Source of the DNA: Acerihabitans sp015654925
GTDB taxonomy: Bacteria; Pseudomonadota; Gammaproteobacteria; Enterobacterales; Enterobacteriaceae
Assembly (NCBI RefSeq): GCF_047324175.1
Contig: NZ_CP178732.1
Location: forward strand, 1,116,001 to 1,180,000
DNA length: 64,000 nucleotides
Direction of reading: 5' to 3'
In this document: positions 9,158-17,489 of the stretch, one piece after another
Position numbering within the stretch: position 1 is the first letter of the stretch
How the letters are laid out: each line of letters starts with the position of its first letter
The notes under the pieces: generated by a model
Told to the model about the DNA's origin: nothing
The model's input: only the letters and a program-made list of their open reading frames with translations
Databases searched by the model: none
Translations under genes and position numbers: made by a program

Positions 9158-9514
9158 AGGTCACCTCTGCTAAATCTTTGATGCGATTTTATAATATATA
9201 TGAAGATACATGGAATATCTTCTTCAATAGTATTATTTATGTTTTAGTTAAGTGGTATGCAGTATTTATTTTTTGGATTTCATATATTTCTCATGAAGTT
9301 AAAAAATGAAAGGCATAGCATATTAATGTTGTTATATATGCTCGGTAACTATGGGTCAATTCTATTATTAGCCATTCAGTATATTAAAAAAAGCAAGGTG
9401 GCGTCACTACGTTCTTTTAGCGTAGTTAAAGAAACATAATAGAGGGTGGGATCAGGGAGGGTGATAACCGTTCATCACTCGAACGCCCGTCCGATCGGAC
9501 GGGCGCCAACGCCG
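9158..9514. other. AT-rich leader of the Ig-domain genes and suhB 3' region
   Basis: This stretch holds no supported gene. A 60-codon frame at 9257-9439 lacks a ribosome binding site. Very AT-rich DNA just upstream of gene A probably contains its promoter. A 22-bp perfect palindrome at 9484-9505 lies next to the suhB end. Confidence 0.45.
9484..9505 (-). terminator. GC-rich hairpin downstream of suhB
   Basis: A perfect 22-bp palindrome (CGCCCGTCCGA and its mirror) starts nine bases after the suhB stop on the minus strand. There is no T-run, so it may be a stabilising or Rho-assisted 3' hairpin rather than a canonical terminator. Confidence 0.5.
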
Positions 9515-10318
9515 TTAACGCTTAAGCGCGTCGCTTAGCTCTTCGCGCATGGCCGACAGCATGGACTTGACCACGCGCGGGTTGCCCGCCACCAGATTGC
9601 CGGATTGCAGGTAATTATGGCCGCCGACAAAATCGGTCACCAGGCCGCCGGCTTCCCGCACCAGCAGCTCGCCGCCGGCGTAATCCCAAGGCTTCAGGCC
9701 AATCTCAAAAAAGCCGTCCACCCGGCCGGCCGCGACATAGGCCAGATCCAGGGCGGCGGAGCCGCTGCGGCGAAAATCCGCGCACTGCTTGAACAGTTTG
9801 CCGACCAGGTTCATATAAGTATCGGAGTGTTGTTTCAGCTTGAACGGGAAACCGGTGGCGATAATCGTGCCTTCCAGATCGCGGGAGGTGCTGCCGCGCA
9901 GGCGGTAGCCGTTTAGCTGGGTGCCCTGGCCGCGGGTGGCCGAGAACAGCTCGTTGCGCATGGGATCGTAGACTACCGCCACTTCTGTGCGGCCTTTAAT
10001 GCGCACGGCAATGGAAACGGCAAAATGAGGCAAGTGTTTGATAAAATTGGTGGTGCCATCCAGCGGGTCGATAATCCATTGTACGTCTTGATCTTCACCG
10101 GCCAGCTCGCCGCACTCTTCGCTGATAATGGTGTGCTGGGGATAAGATTTACGGATAACTTCAATGATCAAGCGTTCCGCTTCGCGATCGACGTTGGTCA
10201 CGAAGTCATTGTCGCCTTTCTGGCTGGCTTCAACGGCGTCAGGGGTTTCGTAATGTTTAGCAATTAAATTACCGGCCTTTCGCGCAGCGCGAATGGCGAT
10301 GTTGAGCATCGGATGCAT
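9515..10318 (-). CDS. suhB: Inositol-1-monophosphatase SuhB
   Basis: A 267-residue member of the Mg-dependent, Li-sensitive phosphatase family. The metal-binding signature DPLDGTTNF is at residues 84-92, SEECGE at 66-71, and the second signature WDYAGGELLVREAGG is near 217. It hydrolyses inositol monophosphates. In E. coli it is also part of the rRNA antitermination complex with Nus factors. It is divergent from trmJ, as in E. coli. Confidence 0.97.
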   Translation of the reverse strand: MHPMLNIAIRAARKAGNLIAKHYETPDAVEASQKGDNDFVTNVDREAERLIIEVIRKSYPQHTIISEECGELAGEDQDVQWIIDPLDGTTNFIKHLPHFAVSIAVRIKGRTEVAVVYDPMRNELFSATRGQGTQLNGYRLRGSTSRDLEGTIIATGFPFKLKQHSDTYMNLVGKLFKQCADFRRSGSAALDLAYVAAGRVDGFFEIGLKPWDYAGGELLVREAGGLVTDFVGGHNYLQSGNLVAGNPRVVKSMLSAMREELSDALKR

Positions 10319-10435
10319 GGATATCGTCCACTAAGATGTTAAAGAACTAAAACGGCGCGGATTATAGCAGAGCCGCAGCAAAATGCCTACGACTGTGATA
10401 ATATATTGCCCACTTCTCCTTTGCCTTATAAGACT

Positions 10436-11179
10436 ATGCTGCACAATATTCGCGTCGTTCTGGTTGAAACCTCCCACACCGGCAATATCGGGTCCGCCGC
10501 CCGGGCCATGAAGACCATGGGCCTGAGCAATCTCTATCTGGTCAATCCGCTGACCAAACCCGATTCACAGGCCATTGCCTTGTCCGCCGGCGCCAGCGAT
10601 ATTATCGGCAACGCCACCATCGTCGACAGCCTTGACGAGGCGTTGGCCGGATGCAGCCTGGTGGTCGGCACCAGCGCCCGTTCCCGCACGCTGCCGTGGC
10701 CGATGCTGGAACCGCGGGAATGCGGGGTCAAATGCGTCCAGGAAGGCGAACAGGCGCCGGTGGCCCTGCTGTTCGGCCGCGAGCGCGTCGGCCTGACCAA
10801 TGACGAGTTGCAAAAATGTCACTTTCACGTGGTGATACCGGCAAATCCGGAATACAGTTCGTTAAATCTGGCCATGGCGGTGCAAATCCTGGCCTATGAA
10901 GTCCGGATCGCCTACCTCGACCATCAGCAGGCCGCCGTCGTCCAGGCGCCGGAGCGCGACGTCTCTCCCTATCCCCTGGTGGACGAACTCGAACGTTTTT
11001 ACCAACATTTGGAGCAGGTGCTGATCCAGACCGGCTTTATCCGCCAGGCCCATCCCGGGCAGGTGATGAATAAACTGCGGCGCCTGTTTGCCCGCGCGCG
11101 TCCTGAAACCCAGGAATTGCATATTCTGCGCGGCATTTTAACCTCCATCGAGCATCAGCCGGTGACCAAAAAAGATTAA
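10436..11179 (+). CDS. trmJ: tRNA (cytidine/uridine-2'-O-)-methyltransferase TrmJ
   Basis: A SPOUT-family methyltransferase of 247 residues when started at the ATG giving MLHNIRVVLVETSHTGNIG, as in E. coli TrmJ. A start ten codons earlier is possible but unsupported. The knot-forming motifs ALLFGRERVGLTNDEL and EYSSLNLAMAVQI bind S-adenosylmethionine. It methylates the 2'-O of nucleotide 32 in several tRNAs. The gene lies between suhB and iscR exactly as in E. coli. Confidence 0.95.
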   Translation: MLHNIRVVLVETSHTGNIGSAARAMKTMGLSNLYLVNPLTKPDSQAIALSAGASDIIGNATIVDSLDEALAGCSLVVGTSARSRTLPWPMLEPRECGVKCVQEGEQAPVALLFGRERVGLTNDELQKCHFHVVIPANPEYSSLNLAMAVQILAYEVRIAYLDHQQAAVVQAPERDVSPYPLVDELERFYQHLEQVLIQTGFIRQAHPGQVMNKLRRLFARARPETQELHILRGILTSIEHQPVTKKD

Positions 11180-11252
11180 GCTGTCGGGGTTTTATCCCCG
11201 GGGCGGCAAGTGTGATGTCGGTCGGGAATACTTGAGTGAAATGGTTGGTTAA

Positions 11253-11277
11253 ATAGTTGACTAAATTAGTCAGGAAT
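11253..11277 (+). promoter_or_regulatory. IscR type 1 binding site upstream of iscR
   Basis: The 25-mer ATAGTTGACT...AGTCAGGAAT fits the [2Fe-2S]-IscR type 1 consensus, with inverted TGACT/AGTCA halves. It lies 42 bases before iscR. A weaker similar stretch lies immediately upstream (about 11228-11252). This predicts that holo-IscR still represses this promoter. Confidence 0.8.
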
Positions 11278-11318
11278 GGCAGACTTTTGGCATATTTCAC
11301 CCATCGGGACACATCATC

Positions 11319-11813
11319 ATGAGACTCACTTCCAAAGGCCGCTATGCGGTAACCGCTATGCTGGACGTTGCTTTGCATTCCAATGACGGCCCCGTGCCGC
11401 TGGCGGAAATTTCCGAGCGCCAGGGCATTTCCCTTTCCTATCTTGAGCAACTGTTTTCCCGTTTACGGAAAAACGAACTGGTTGCCAGCGTCCGCGGTCC
11501 GGGCGGCGGTTATTTGCTGGGTAAGGCCGCCGATCAAATCGCCGTCGGCGCCATTATCACCGCCGTTGATGAATCCGTCGACGCTACCCGCTGCCAGGGT
11601 AAAGAAGGCTGCCAAAACGGCGATCGCTGCCTCACGCATACCCTGTGGCGCGATCTCAGCGTGCGCATCAGCGATTTTCTGAATAATATTTCCCTGGCCG
11701 AGCTGGTGAATAACGAAGAGATCCTGGACGTCGCCGACCGGCAGAACAATGAAATCCGCCGTACCGCCAACGGCCGGGTGCAAGAAACCATTAACGTTAA
11801 TCTGCGCGCATAA
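11319..11813 (+). CDS. iscR: Fe-S cluster-sensing regulator IscR
   Basis: An Rrf2-family winged-helix regulator of 164 residues. The [2Fe-2S] ligands Cys92, Cys98, Cys104 and His107 are all present (RCQGKEGCQNGDRCLTH). With a cluster it represses its own operon through type 1 sites. Without a cluster it still activates suf from type 2 sites. A good type 1 site lies upstream. Because the downstream scaffold and chaperone genes are missing here, its cluster must come from another system. Confidence 0.97.
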   Translation: MRLTSKGRYAVTAMLDVALHSNDGPVPLAEISERQGISLSYLEQLFSRLRKNELVASVRGPGGGYLLGKAADQIAVGAIITAVDESVDATRCQGKEGCQNGDRCLTHTLWRDLSVRISDFLNNISLAELVNNEEILDVADRQNNEIRRTANGRVQETINVNLRA

Positions 11814-11864
11814 GCAGAAATACGACGACTGTTGCATTGGCAGTTTTTCAGGGGCATATGAGCA

Positions 11865-13079
11865 ATGAAATTACCGATCTATCTGGACTATTCGGCCACC
11901 ACGCCCGCCGATCCGCGGGTCGCTGAAAAAATGATGCAGTGTTTAACCCTGGACGGTATTTTCGGCAATCCGGCTTCCCGCTCCCATCGTTTTGGCTGGC
12001 AGGCGGAAGAAGCGGTGGATATCGCACGTAATCAAATCGCAGAATTGGTGGGTGCCGATCCGCGTGAAATCGTGTTTACCTCCGGCGCCACGGAATCGGA
12101 TAACCTGGCCATAAAAGGCGCGGCCCAGTTCAATCGGGACAAAGGCCGGCATATCATTACCAGCCAGACAGAACATAAAGCCGTACTGGATACCTGCGCC
12201 CAATTGGAGCGGGAAGGGTTCGACGTGACCTATCTGGTGCCGCAGCGCAACGGTATTATTGAATTATCGCAGTTGGAGCACGCCCTGCGCGCCGACACCA
12301 TCCTGGTCTCGATCATGCATGTGAACAATGAAATCGGCGTGATACAGGACATTGCGGCCATGGGCGAATGGTGTCGCGGCCGCGGGATTATTTTCCATGT
12401 GGACGCCACCCAAAGCGTGGGCAAGCTCCCTATCGACCTGGCGCAATTAAAGGTTGATTTAATGTCGTTCTCCGGCCATAAAATTTATGGGCCGAAGGGC
12501 ATCGGCGCGCTATATGTCAGCCGCAAACCCCGGGTGCGCATCGATGCGCAAATGCATGGCGGCGGCCACGAGCGCGGCATGCGTTCCGGTACCCTGCCGG
12601 TACACCAGATTGTCGGCATGGGCGAAGCCTACCGCATCGCCAAAGCGGAAATGGCCGTTGAGTCGCCCCGCCTGCTCGCGCTGCGCGACCGGCTGTGGGC
12701 CGGCCTCAAGGATATAGATGAGGTCTACCTTAACGGTTGCCTGGAGCGGGGCGCCCCGAATATCCTCAACGTGAGTTTTAATTTTGTGGAAGGCGAATCC
12801 CTGATCATGGCGTTAAAGGATTTGGCGGTGTCTTCCGGCTCGGCCTGTACTTCCGCCAGCCTGGAGCCGTCATATGTCCTGCGCGCCCTCGGCGTGGAAG
12901 ACGAATTGGCGCATAGCTCCATTCGTTTTTCCCTGGGTCGTTATACCACCGCCGAGGAAATCGATTATGCCATCGGGCTGGTGCGCCAATCCATCGGCCG
13001 CCTGCGCGAACTCTCCCCAGAGTGGGCTTCGTTTAAACAGGGCGCTGCCAGCCACGGCGGCATTGTCGCGCGGTCCTGA
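11865..13079 (+). CDS. iscS: Cysteine desulfurase IscS with divergent C-terminal tail
   Basis: A 404-residue PLP enzyme that supplies sulfur from cysteine for Fe-S clusters, tRNA thiolation and thiamine. PLP Lys206 (SFSGHKIYGPK), the persulfide Cys328 (SGSACTSAS) and the conserved EAVDIARNQIAELVG block are intact. The enzyme is about as similar to E. coli IscS as other backbone proteins until residue 393. The last 11 residues read AASHGGIVARS instead of the conserved VDLNSIEWAHH. That tail is reported to help dock IscU. iscU and all later isc genes are missing directly downstream, so the altered tail fits loss of that partner. Confidence 0.95.
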   Translation: MKLPIYLDYSATTPADPRVAEKMMQCLTLDGIFGNPASRSHRFGWQAEEAVDIARNQIAELVGADPREIVFTSGATESDNLAIKGAAQFNRDKGRHIITSQTEHKAVLDTCAQLEREGFDVTYLVPQRNGIIELSQLEHALRADTILVSIMHVNNEIGVIQDIAAMGEWCRGRGIIFHVDATQSVGKLPIDLAQLKVDLMSFSGHKIYGPKGIGALYVSRKPRVRIDAQMHGGGHERGMRSGTLPVHQIVGMGEAYRIAKAEMAVESPRLLALRDRLWAGLKDIDEVYLNGCLERGAPNILNVSFNFVEGESLIMALKDLAVSSGSACTSASLEPSYVLRALGVEDELAHSSIRFSLGRYTTAEEIDYAIGLVRQSIGRLRELSPEWASFKQGAASHGGIVARS

Positions 13080-13356
13080 GTCAGTCCTGCGGTCCTGAAT
13101 CCCGTATGCCCTGCGGTGCCGCCCTCCCGGCGCGACACACTATAATCAGCCCATTCCCGACCGTGGCGCCGCGTTATTTCAAGCCGCGCCGATGAACGCC
13201 CCCCTGTCATCCTGTTGTCATCCGCCTTGGCGACCATGCGGGGTCCGGCATGCAGGGACGAGAGAAAAAAACCTGGCGGGGAGCCCGCCAGTCTGGTTAG
13301 ATGTGCGCAAGATGGCGCTACATAGCACTATACACAACAATTATCGGAGCCAGGTT
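13080..13356. other. iscS-pepB junction: site of the missing iscUA-hscBA-fdx-iscX genes
   Basis: In E. coli six genes occupy this position. Here there are 277 bases with no recognisable remnant of any of them in six frames. A frame starting at 13192 merely runs into pepB. The only structure is a strong hairpin at 13273-13291. Confidence 0.7.
13273..13291 (-). terminator. Intrinsic terminator facing the minus strand
   Basis: An 8-bp perfect stem CTGGCGGG / CCCGCCAG with a 3-base loop is followed, on the minus strand, by GTTTTTTT. No minus-strand gene now ends here. On the plus strand it would fold in the pepB leader without a T-run. Confidence 0.7.
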
Positions 13357-14655
13357 ATGACAACCGAAGCGATGCTGGTCATGTTATCCACGGAACCAGC
13401 CGACGCCCGCTGGGGCGAAAAAACGCTGGTAAGCGCTAACGAAAGCGGTATGACGATTCATCTGACCGGCGAGAACCGCCTGGTGAATATTCAGCGCGCC
13501 GCTCGTAAGATTGACGGGCAAGGCATTAAGCATGTCCGCCTGGAAGGCGATGGTTGGGATCTGGAAAGCTGCTGGTCTTTTTGGCAGGGTTATCGCGGTC
13601 CTAAAGGGCAGCGCGACGTCGTATGGCCCGACCTGGCCGCCGAGGCGCGCCGGGAGCTGGACAGCCGGCTGAAAATTATCGATTGGGTACGCCACACCAT
13701 TAATACGCCGGCGGAAGAGCTTGGCCCCGAGCAACTGGCGCAGCGCGCGGTGGATATGATGTGTTTCGTCGCCTGCGATGCGGTGAAGTACCGTATCACC
13801 AAGGCCGAGGATTTGCGTGACAACAACTATATGGGCATTCATACCGTGGGCCGTGGTTCCGATCGGCAGCCGGTACTGCTGTCCCTGGATTACAATCCCA
13901 GCGGCAATCCGGATGAACCGGTGCTGGCCTGTCTGGTGGGCAAAGGCATTACCTTTGATACCGGCGGCTATAGCCTCAAAGGCAGCAGCAATATGGATTC
14001 GATGAAATCCGATATGGGCGGCGCGGCGCTGGTTACCGGCGCGCTGGCGCTGGCCATCGCCCGTGGCCTGACCAAACGCGTGCGCCTTTATCTGTGCTGC
14101 GCCGACAATATGGTGAGCGGCAATGCCTTCAAGTTGGGCGATATTATCCGCTATCGTAACGGTAAAAGCGTTGAAGTCATGAATACCGACGCCGAAGGCC
14201 GCCTGGTGCTGGCGGACGGGCTGATCGACGCCTCGGCGAAAAAACCGCGAATTATCATCGACTGCGCCACGCTGACCGGCGCCGCCAAAACCGCGCTGGG
14301 TAATGATTACCATGCTCTGCTAAGCTTTGACGATGCGCTGGCGCAATCGTTGCTCGACAGCGCCGCCCAGGAAAACGAACCGTTCTGGCGTCTGCCCCTG
14401 GCCGAGTTTCATCGCGCCCAGCTACCGTCCAACTTTGCCGATTTAAGCAATATGGCGGGCGGGGCCTATACCGCAGGGGCCAGCACCGCGGCGGGATTCC
14501 TGTCGCATTTCGTTGAGAATTACCGCCAGGGCTGGCTGCATATCGACTGTTCCGCCACCTATCGCAAGAGCGCGGTGGATCAATGGTCGGCGGGCGCGAC
14601 CGGGTTGGGCGTGCGTACGCTGGCCAACCTGTTGTTGGCCCAGGCGGCCGGGTAA
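13357..14655 (+). CDS. pepB: Aminopeptidase B (peptidase M17)
   Basis: A 432-residue leucyl aminopeptidase-family enzyme. The start at 13357 is chosen because CGGAG lies eight bases upstream and MTTEAMLVMLSTEPADARWG aligns with E. coli PepB; an in-frame extension back to 13192 has no homology. The metal site motifs KGITFDTGGYSLK, SDMGGAA and the M17 signature NTDAEGRLVLAD are intact. It releases N-terminal residues from cysteinylglycine and other peptides in the cytoplasm. In E. coli it follows iscX. Confidence 0.96.
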   Translation: MTTEAMLVMLSTEPADARWGEKTLVSANESGMTIHLTGENRLVNIQRAARKIDGQGIKHVRLEGDGWDLESCWSFWQGYRGPKGQRDVVWPDLAAEARRELDSRLKIIDWVRHTINTPAEELGPEQLAQRAVDMMCFVACDAVKYRITKAEDLRDNNYMGIHTVGRGSDRQPVLLSLDYNPSGNPDEPVLACLVGKGITFDTGGYSLKGSSNMDSMKSDMGGAALVTGALALAIARGLTKRVRLYLCCADNMVSGNAFKLGDIIRYRNGKSVEVMNTDAEGRLVLADGLIDASAKKPRIIIDCATLTGAAKTALGNDYHALLSFDDALAQSLLDSAAQENEPFWRLPLAEFHRAQLPSNFADLSNMAGGAYTAGASTAAGFLSHFVENYRQGWLHIDCSATYRKSAVDQWSAGATGLGVRTLANLLLAQAAG

Positions 14656-14684
14656 TGTAGCGTTGGCGATAGCAGGAAACAGTC

Positions 14685-15491
14685 ATGAGTACACCAGAAG
14701 ATAATGCGCTGGAGCAGGCGCTGCGGCTTGCGGCCAATGAACCGGCCCATCGTCCCGCGTTTTTTAATTTATTGCTCGATTCCACGGTCTATGTGCTGGG
14801 AGATGCAGGCGATGGCTGGATCGCCGGGGCCGCCCGCCACGATAGTGAACAGCCGGTCAATTTGCAGCATTGGGAAAAACCCGACGGTACCAGCACGATC
14901 CCGTTTTTTACCTCGTTGGAGGCATTGCAGCGGGCCCAGCGGCAGGGCGACGATCGGCCGCAGCCGTTCCTGGCGCTGCCGACCCGCACGCTGTTCGCCA
15001 TGACCGCCGGCGCGGAGTTGTTTCTGAATCCGAAGCTGCCTTACGGCAAGGAGTTTGGCCCGGACGAGATTGCCGCCCTGATGATGAATGAAGGAGATGC
15101 GTTAACCGAGCGCGAGATCCTTGAGGGTGAAATGCGTATTACCCTGAGCGATACGCCGGAAAAACCCGCGCAAATGATCGACTCCCTGACGCGGCTGTTC
15201 GCCGATGTCAAGCAGGTACGCCGGGCGTTTATCGTGCAGGTGCGCGACGATCCGCGGGAAGATCCGCATTGGCTGATAGGCCTGGAGTGCGAAGGTAACG
15301 AAGAGGCCGCCATCCAGGCGGTGGGACGGGTCGCCACCGACACCGCTCCGGATGAACAGCCGGTGGATATTTGCCTGGTGGGCGAGGACGCGGCGGGTAT
15401 CAGCCACTATTTTATCCACCATATTACGCCGTTTTACGTGCGTAAATGGGGCAGTTGGCTGCGCAGCCTGCACGATAACGCGCCCCACTGA
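14685..15491 (+). CDS. sseB: Enhanced serine sensitivity protein SseB
   Basis: A 268-residue protein with the N-terminal SseB domain (LAANEPAHRPAFFNLLLDSTVYVLG) and the C-terminal SseB_C domain (about 155-265). Over-expression of E. coli sseB alters serine sensitivity, but its biochemical role is unknown. It follows pepB by 29 bases with GCAGGAAACAGTC before the ATG, so the two are probably co-transcribed, as in E. coli. Confidence 0.94.
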   Translation: MSTPEDNALEQALRLAANEPAHRPAFFNLLLDSTVYVLGDAGDGWIAGAARHDSEQPVNLQHWEKPDGTSTIPFFTSLEALQRAQRQGDDRPQPFLALPTRTLFAMTAGAELFLNPKLPYGKEFGPDEIAALMMNEGDALTEREILEGEMRITLSDTPEKPAQMIDSLTRLFADVKQVRRAFIVQVRDDPREDPHWLIGLECEGNEEAAIQAVGRVATDTAPDEQPVDICLVGEDAAGISHYFIHHITPFYVRKWGSWLRSLHDNAPH

Positions 15492-15557
15492 CGAAGCCGG
15501 CCGCGCCGGCCGCAACGCAACATCCCGCGGCCGGCGCCACTAACCCTCGCAACCGTA

Positions 15558-16412
15558 TCAGCGCGCCGCGCCGCCCTCAATGGGGAGGTCATCCCTGGCG
15601 CCCCATTCGCTCCAGGACCCGTCATAAAGCGCCACGTCCGTTACCCCCAGCGCGCTCAAGGCCAGCACCACGACCGCCGCCGTCACCCCGGAACCGCAAC
15701 TGGCCACCAGCGGCCGGCCCAGGTCCACTCCCGCCTTATCCAACAGCGCCGCCAATTCATCATCTGGTTTCAGCTGCCCGTCGCGCACCAAATCGCTCCA
15801 GGGCAGATTCACGCTGCCGGGAATATGGCCGCGATGCAGGCCGGGGCGGGGTTCCGGCGCTTCGCCGCTGAACCGGGCCGCCGGTCGCGCATCGATAATT
15901 TGCGCCGAATGCCCGGCGATAATCTCGCCGATCGCGGTTAAATCCCTGACCCGGGCGGTGTCAAACCGTCCCTGGAACTGCTCGGGCGCCGGACTGACCG
16001 GCCCTTGGGACAGCGGCAGCCCTTCCCGCTGCCAGCCCGCCAGCCCGCCGGCCAGGATCGATACCTGCCGCACCCCGGCGATGGATAACATCCACCATGC
16101 CCTGGGGGCGGAAAACAGCGTTCCTTCATCATAAATCACCAGATGCTGCCGTTCGGTGATGCCCAATTCCCCCATGGCGCGGGCGAAATCCTCCGGCGCG
16201 GGCAGCATATGCGGCAAGGCCGTGCCGCGATCGGACAGCTCTTCCACGTCAAAAAACACCGCCTGCGGCAGATGCCCGGCCAGATACTCCAGCTTGATAT
16301 CGCGCGGCCCCTGATAACCGGGCGGCAACATACGCGCGTCGATAACGCGCACCTGCGGATCGGCCAAATGGGCCTGCAGCCAGCGGGGGGACACAAACAG
16401 GGATGTCGTCAT
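15558..16412 (-). CDS. sseA: 3-mercaptopyruvate sulfurtransferase
   Basis: A tandem-rhodanese enzyme of 284 residues transferring sulfur from 3-mercaptopyruvate to thiol acceptors. The catalytic loop CGSGVTAA is in the second domain, and the specificity-linked motif SAPRAWWML is in the first. The start at 16412 is preferred because GAGGAG precedes it and MTTSLFVSPRWLQ matches the family N terminus. An upstream frame to 16511 adds a non-homologous stretch. It is convergent with sseB. The E. coli neighbours yfhM and pbpC are not present before ndk. Confidence 0.95.
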   Translation of the reverse strand: MTTSLFVSPRWLQAHLADPQVRVIDARMLPPGYQGPRDIKLEYLAGHLPQAVFFDVEELSDRGTALPHMLPAPEDFARAMGELGITERQHLVIYDEGTLFSAPRAWWMLSIAGVRQVSILAGGLAGWQREGLPLSQGPVSPAPEQFQGRFDTARVRDLTAIGEIIAGHSAQIIDARPAARFSGEAPEPRPGLHRGHIPGSVNLPWSDLVRDGQLKPDDELAALLDKAGVDLGRPLVASCGSGVTAAVVVLALSALGVTDVALYDGSWSEWGARDDLPIEGGAAR

Positions 16413-16888
16413 GGCAAGACTCCTCACGGCAAGACTCCGGTAATCCGGCCGGGCGGTCGCAGCGCCGGCGGGGGATGAACATAAACACCCATTGTCGGGG
16501 ATTTTCCGCACCTCGACAAGCGGATCGCGAGCGTGCGCCGCCGGCGCTGAAAATCTTGGCGAAATGGCGCCTTACGCGCGTTATCGGAGTAAATTTAATG
16601 TTAATGTCTGGCGCGCAAAAACCGGATTTGCCAAGGGCTTAGCGCCGATTCGGGCAGGCAAGGACTATTTTAACCGGTTGCTTGCTATTTGCGCTGGCAT
16701 AAAAATAATTTTTATGGAAAATAGAATAGCCCCTTGAAAAGTAGGGAATAAGCTAAATTTTTTTTAACTAAATGTTGCGTTTCTGATAGGCAAGCGCCTA
16801 TCCAATCCCTATAATCTGCGCCACTTAAACCGGCCGGCATAACAACCGATTAACCCGGCCCCCATTGCTGTGTAACATAGAGGTCATA
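16413..16888. other. sseA-ndk intergenic region
   Basis: These 476 bases have no supported gene. The sseA promoter reads leftward. A TATAAT at 16810-16815 with a T-rich tract upstream probably belongs to the ndk promoter. No remnant of yfhM or pbpC, which lie here in E. coli, can be seen. Confidence 0.5.
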
Positions 16889-17320
16889 ATGACGATAGAA
16901 CGTACTTTATCCATTTTAAAACCCAATGCGGTGGCAAAGAATGCCATTGGCGCAATTTATACCCGTTTTGAAAGCGCCGGATTTACCATTGTTGCTGCCA
17001 AAATGTTGCAACTCACCCGCGAACAGGCTGAAGGTTTTTATGCCGAGCACAAGGGCAAGCCTTTCTTTGATGGACTGGTAGGTTTTATGATCTCCGGGCC
17101 GGTAATGGTTCAGGTCTTGGAAAGCGAAAACGCCGTGCACCGCAACCGCGATATCATGGGCGCGACCAACCCCGCCAATGCGCTGGCCGGTACCCTGCGC
17201 GCCGATTATGCCGACAGTTTCACCGAGAACGCGGTGCATGGCTCCGACGCGGTGGAATCTGCCGAGCGGGAGATCGCTTATTTCTTCAGCGCTGATGAAA
17301 TTTGCCCGCGTACCCGTTAA
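16889..17320 (+). CDS. ndk: Nucleoside diphosphate kinase
   Basis: A 143-residue enzyme starting MTIERTLSILKPNAVAKN, exactly the E. coli length. The ORF opens eight codons earlier, but that extension is not part of the family. The catalytic His lies in the signature around NAVHGSDAVESAEREI. It balances nucleoside triphosphate pools by phosphoryl transfer from ATP. AGAGGTC precedes the ATG. Confidence 0.97.
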   Translation: MTIERTLSILKPNAVAKNAIGAIYTRFESAGFTIVAAKMLQLTREQAEGFYAEHKGKPFFDGLVGFMISGPVMVQVLESENAVHRNRDIMGATNPANALAGTLRADYADSFTENAVHGSDAVESAEREIAYFFSADEICPRTR

Positions 17321-17489
17321 TCGCCGCCGCATAATCGATAAAAAAGCCGGGCTTGTGCTTTTAAGCCGCGCGGCTCTGCGCTAAAATCTATTCCCAATGC
17401 GCCCTGGATGAGAGCCAATCCGCACTCCGCCGGGGCATTTCTTTATCTTTTCCACGCCATAACGTGTAATAACGAGGCATTCTTACATT

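Noticed and set aside
9257..9439. 60-codon hydrophobic ORF upstream of the Ig-domain genes
   Set aside because: No Shine-Dalgarno, AT-rich context gives chance frames, and it runs antisense to the likely promoter of gene A.
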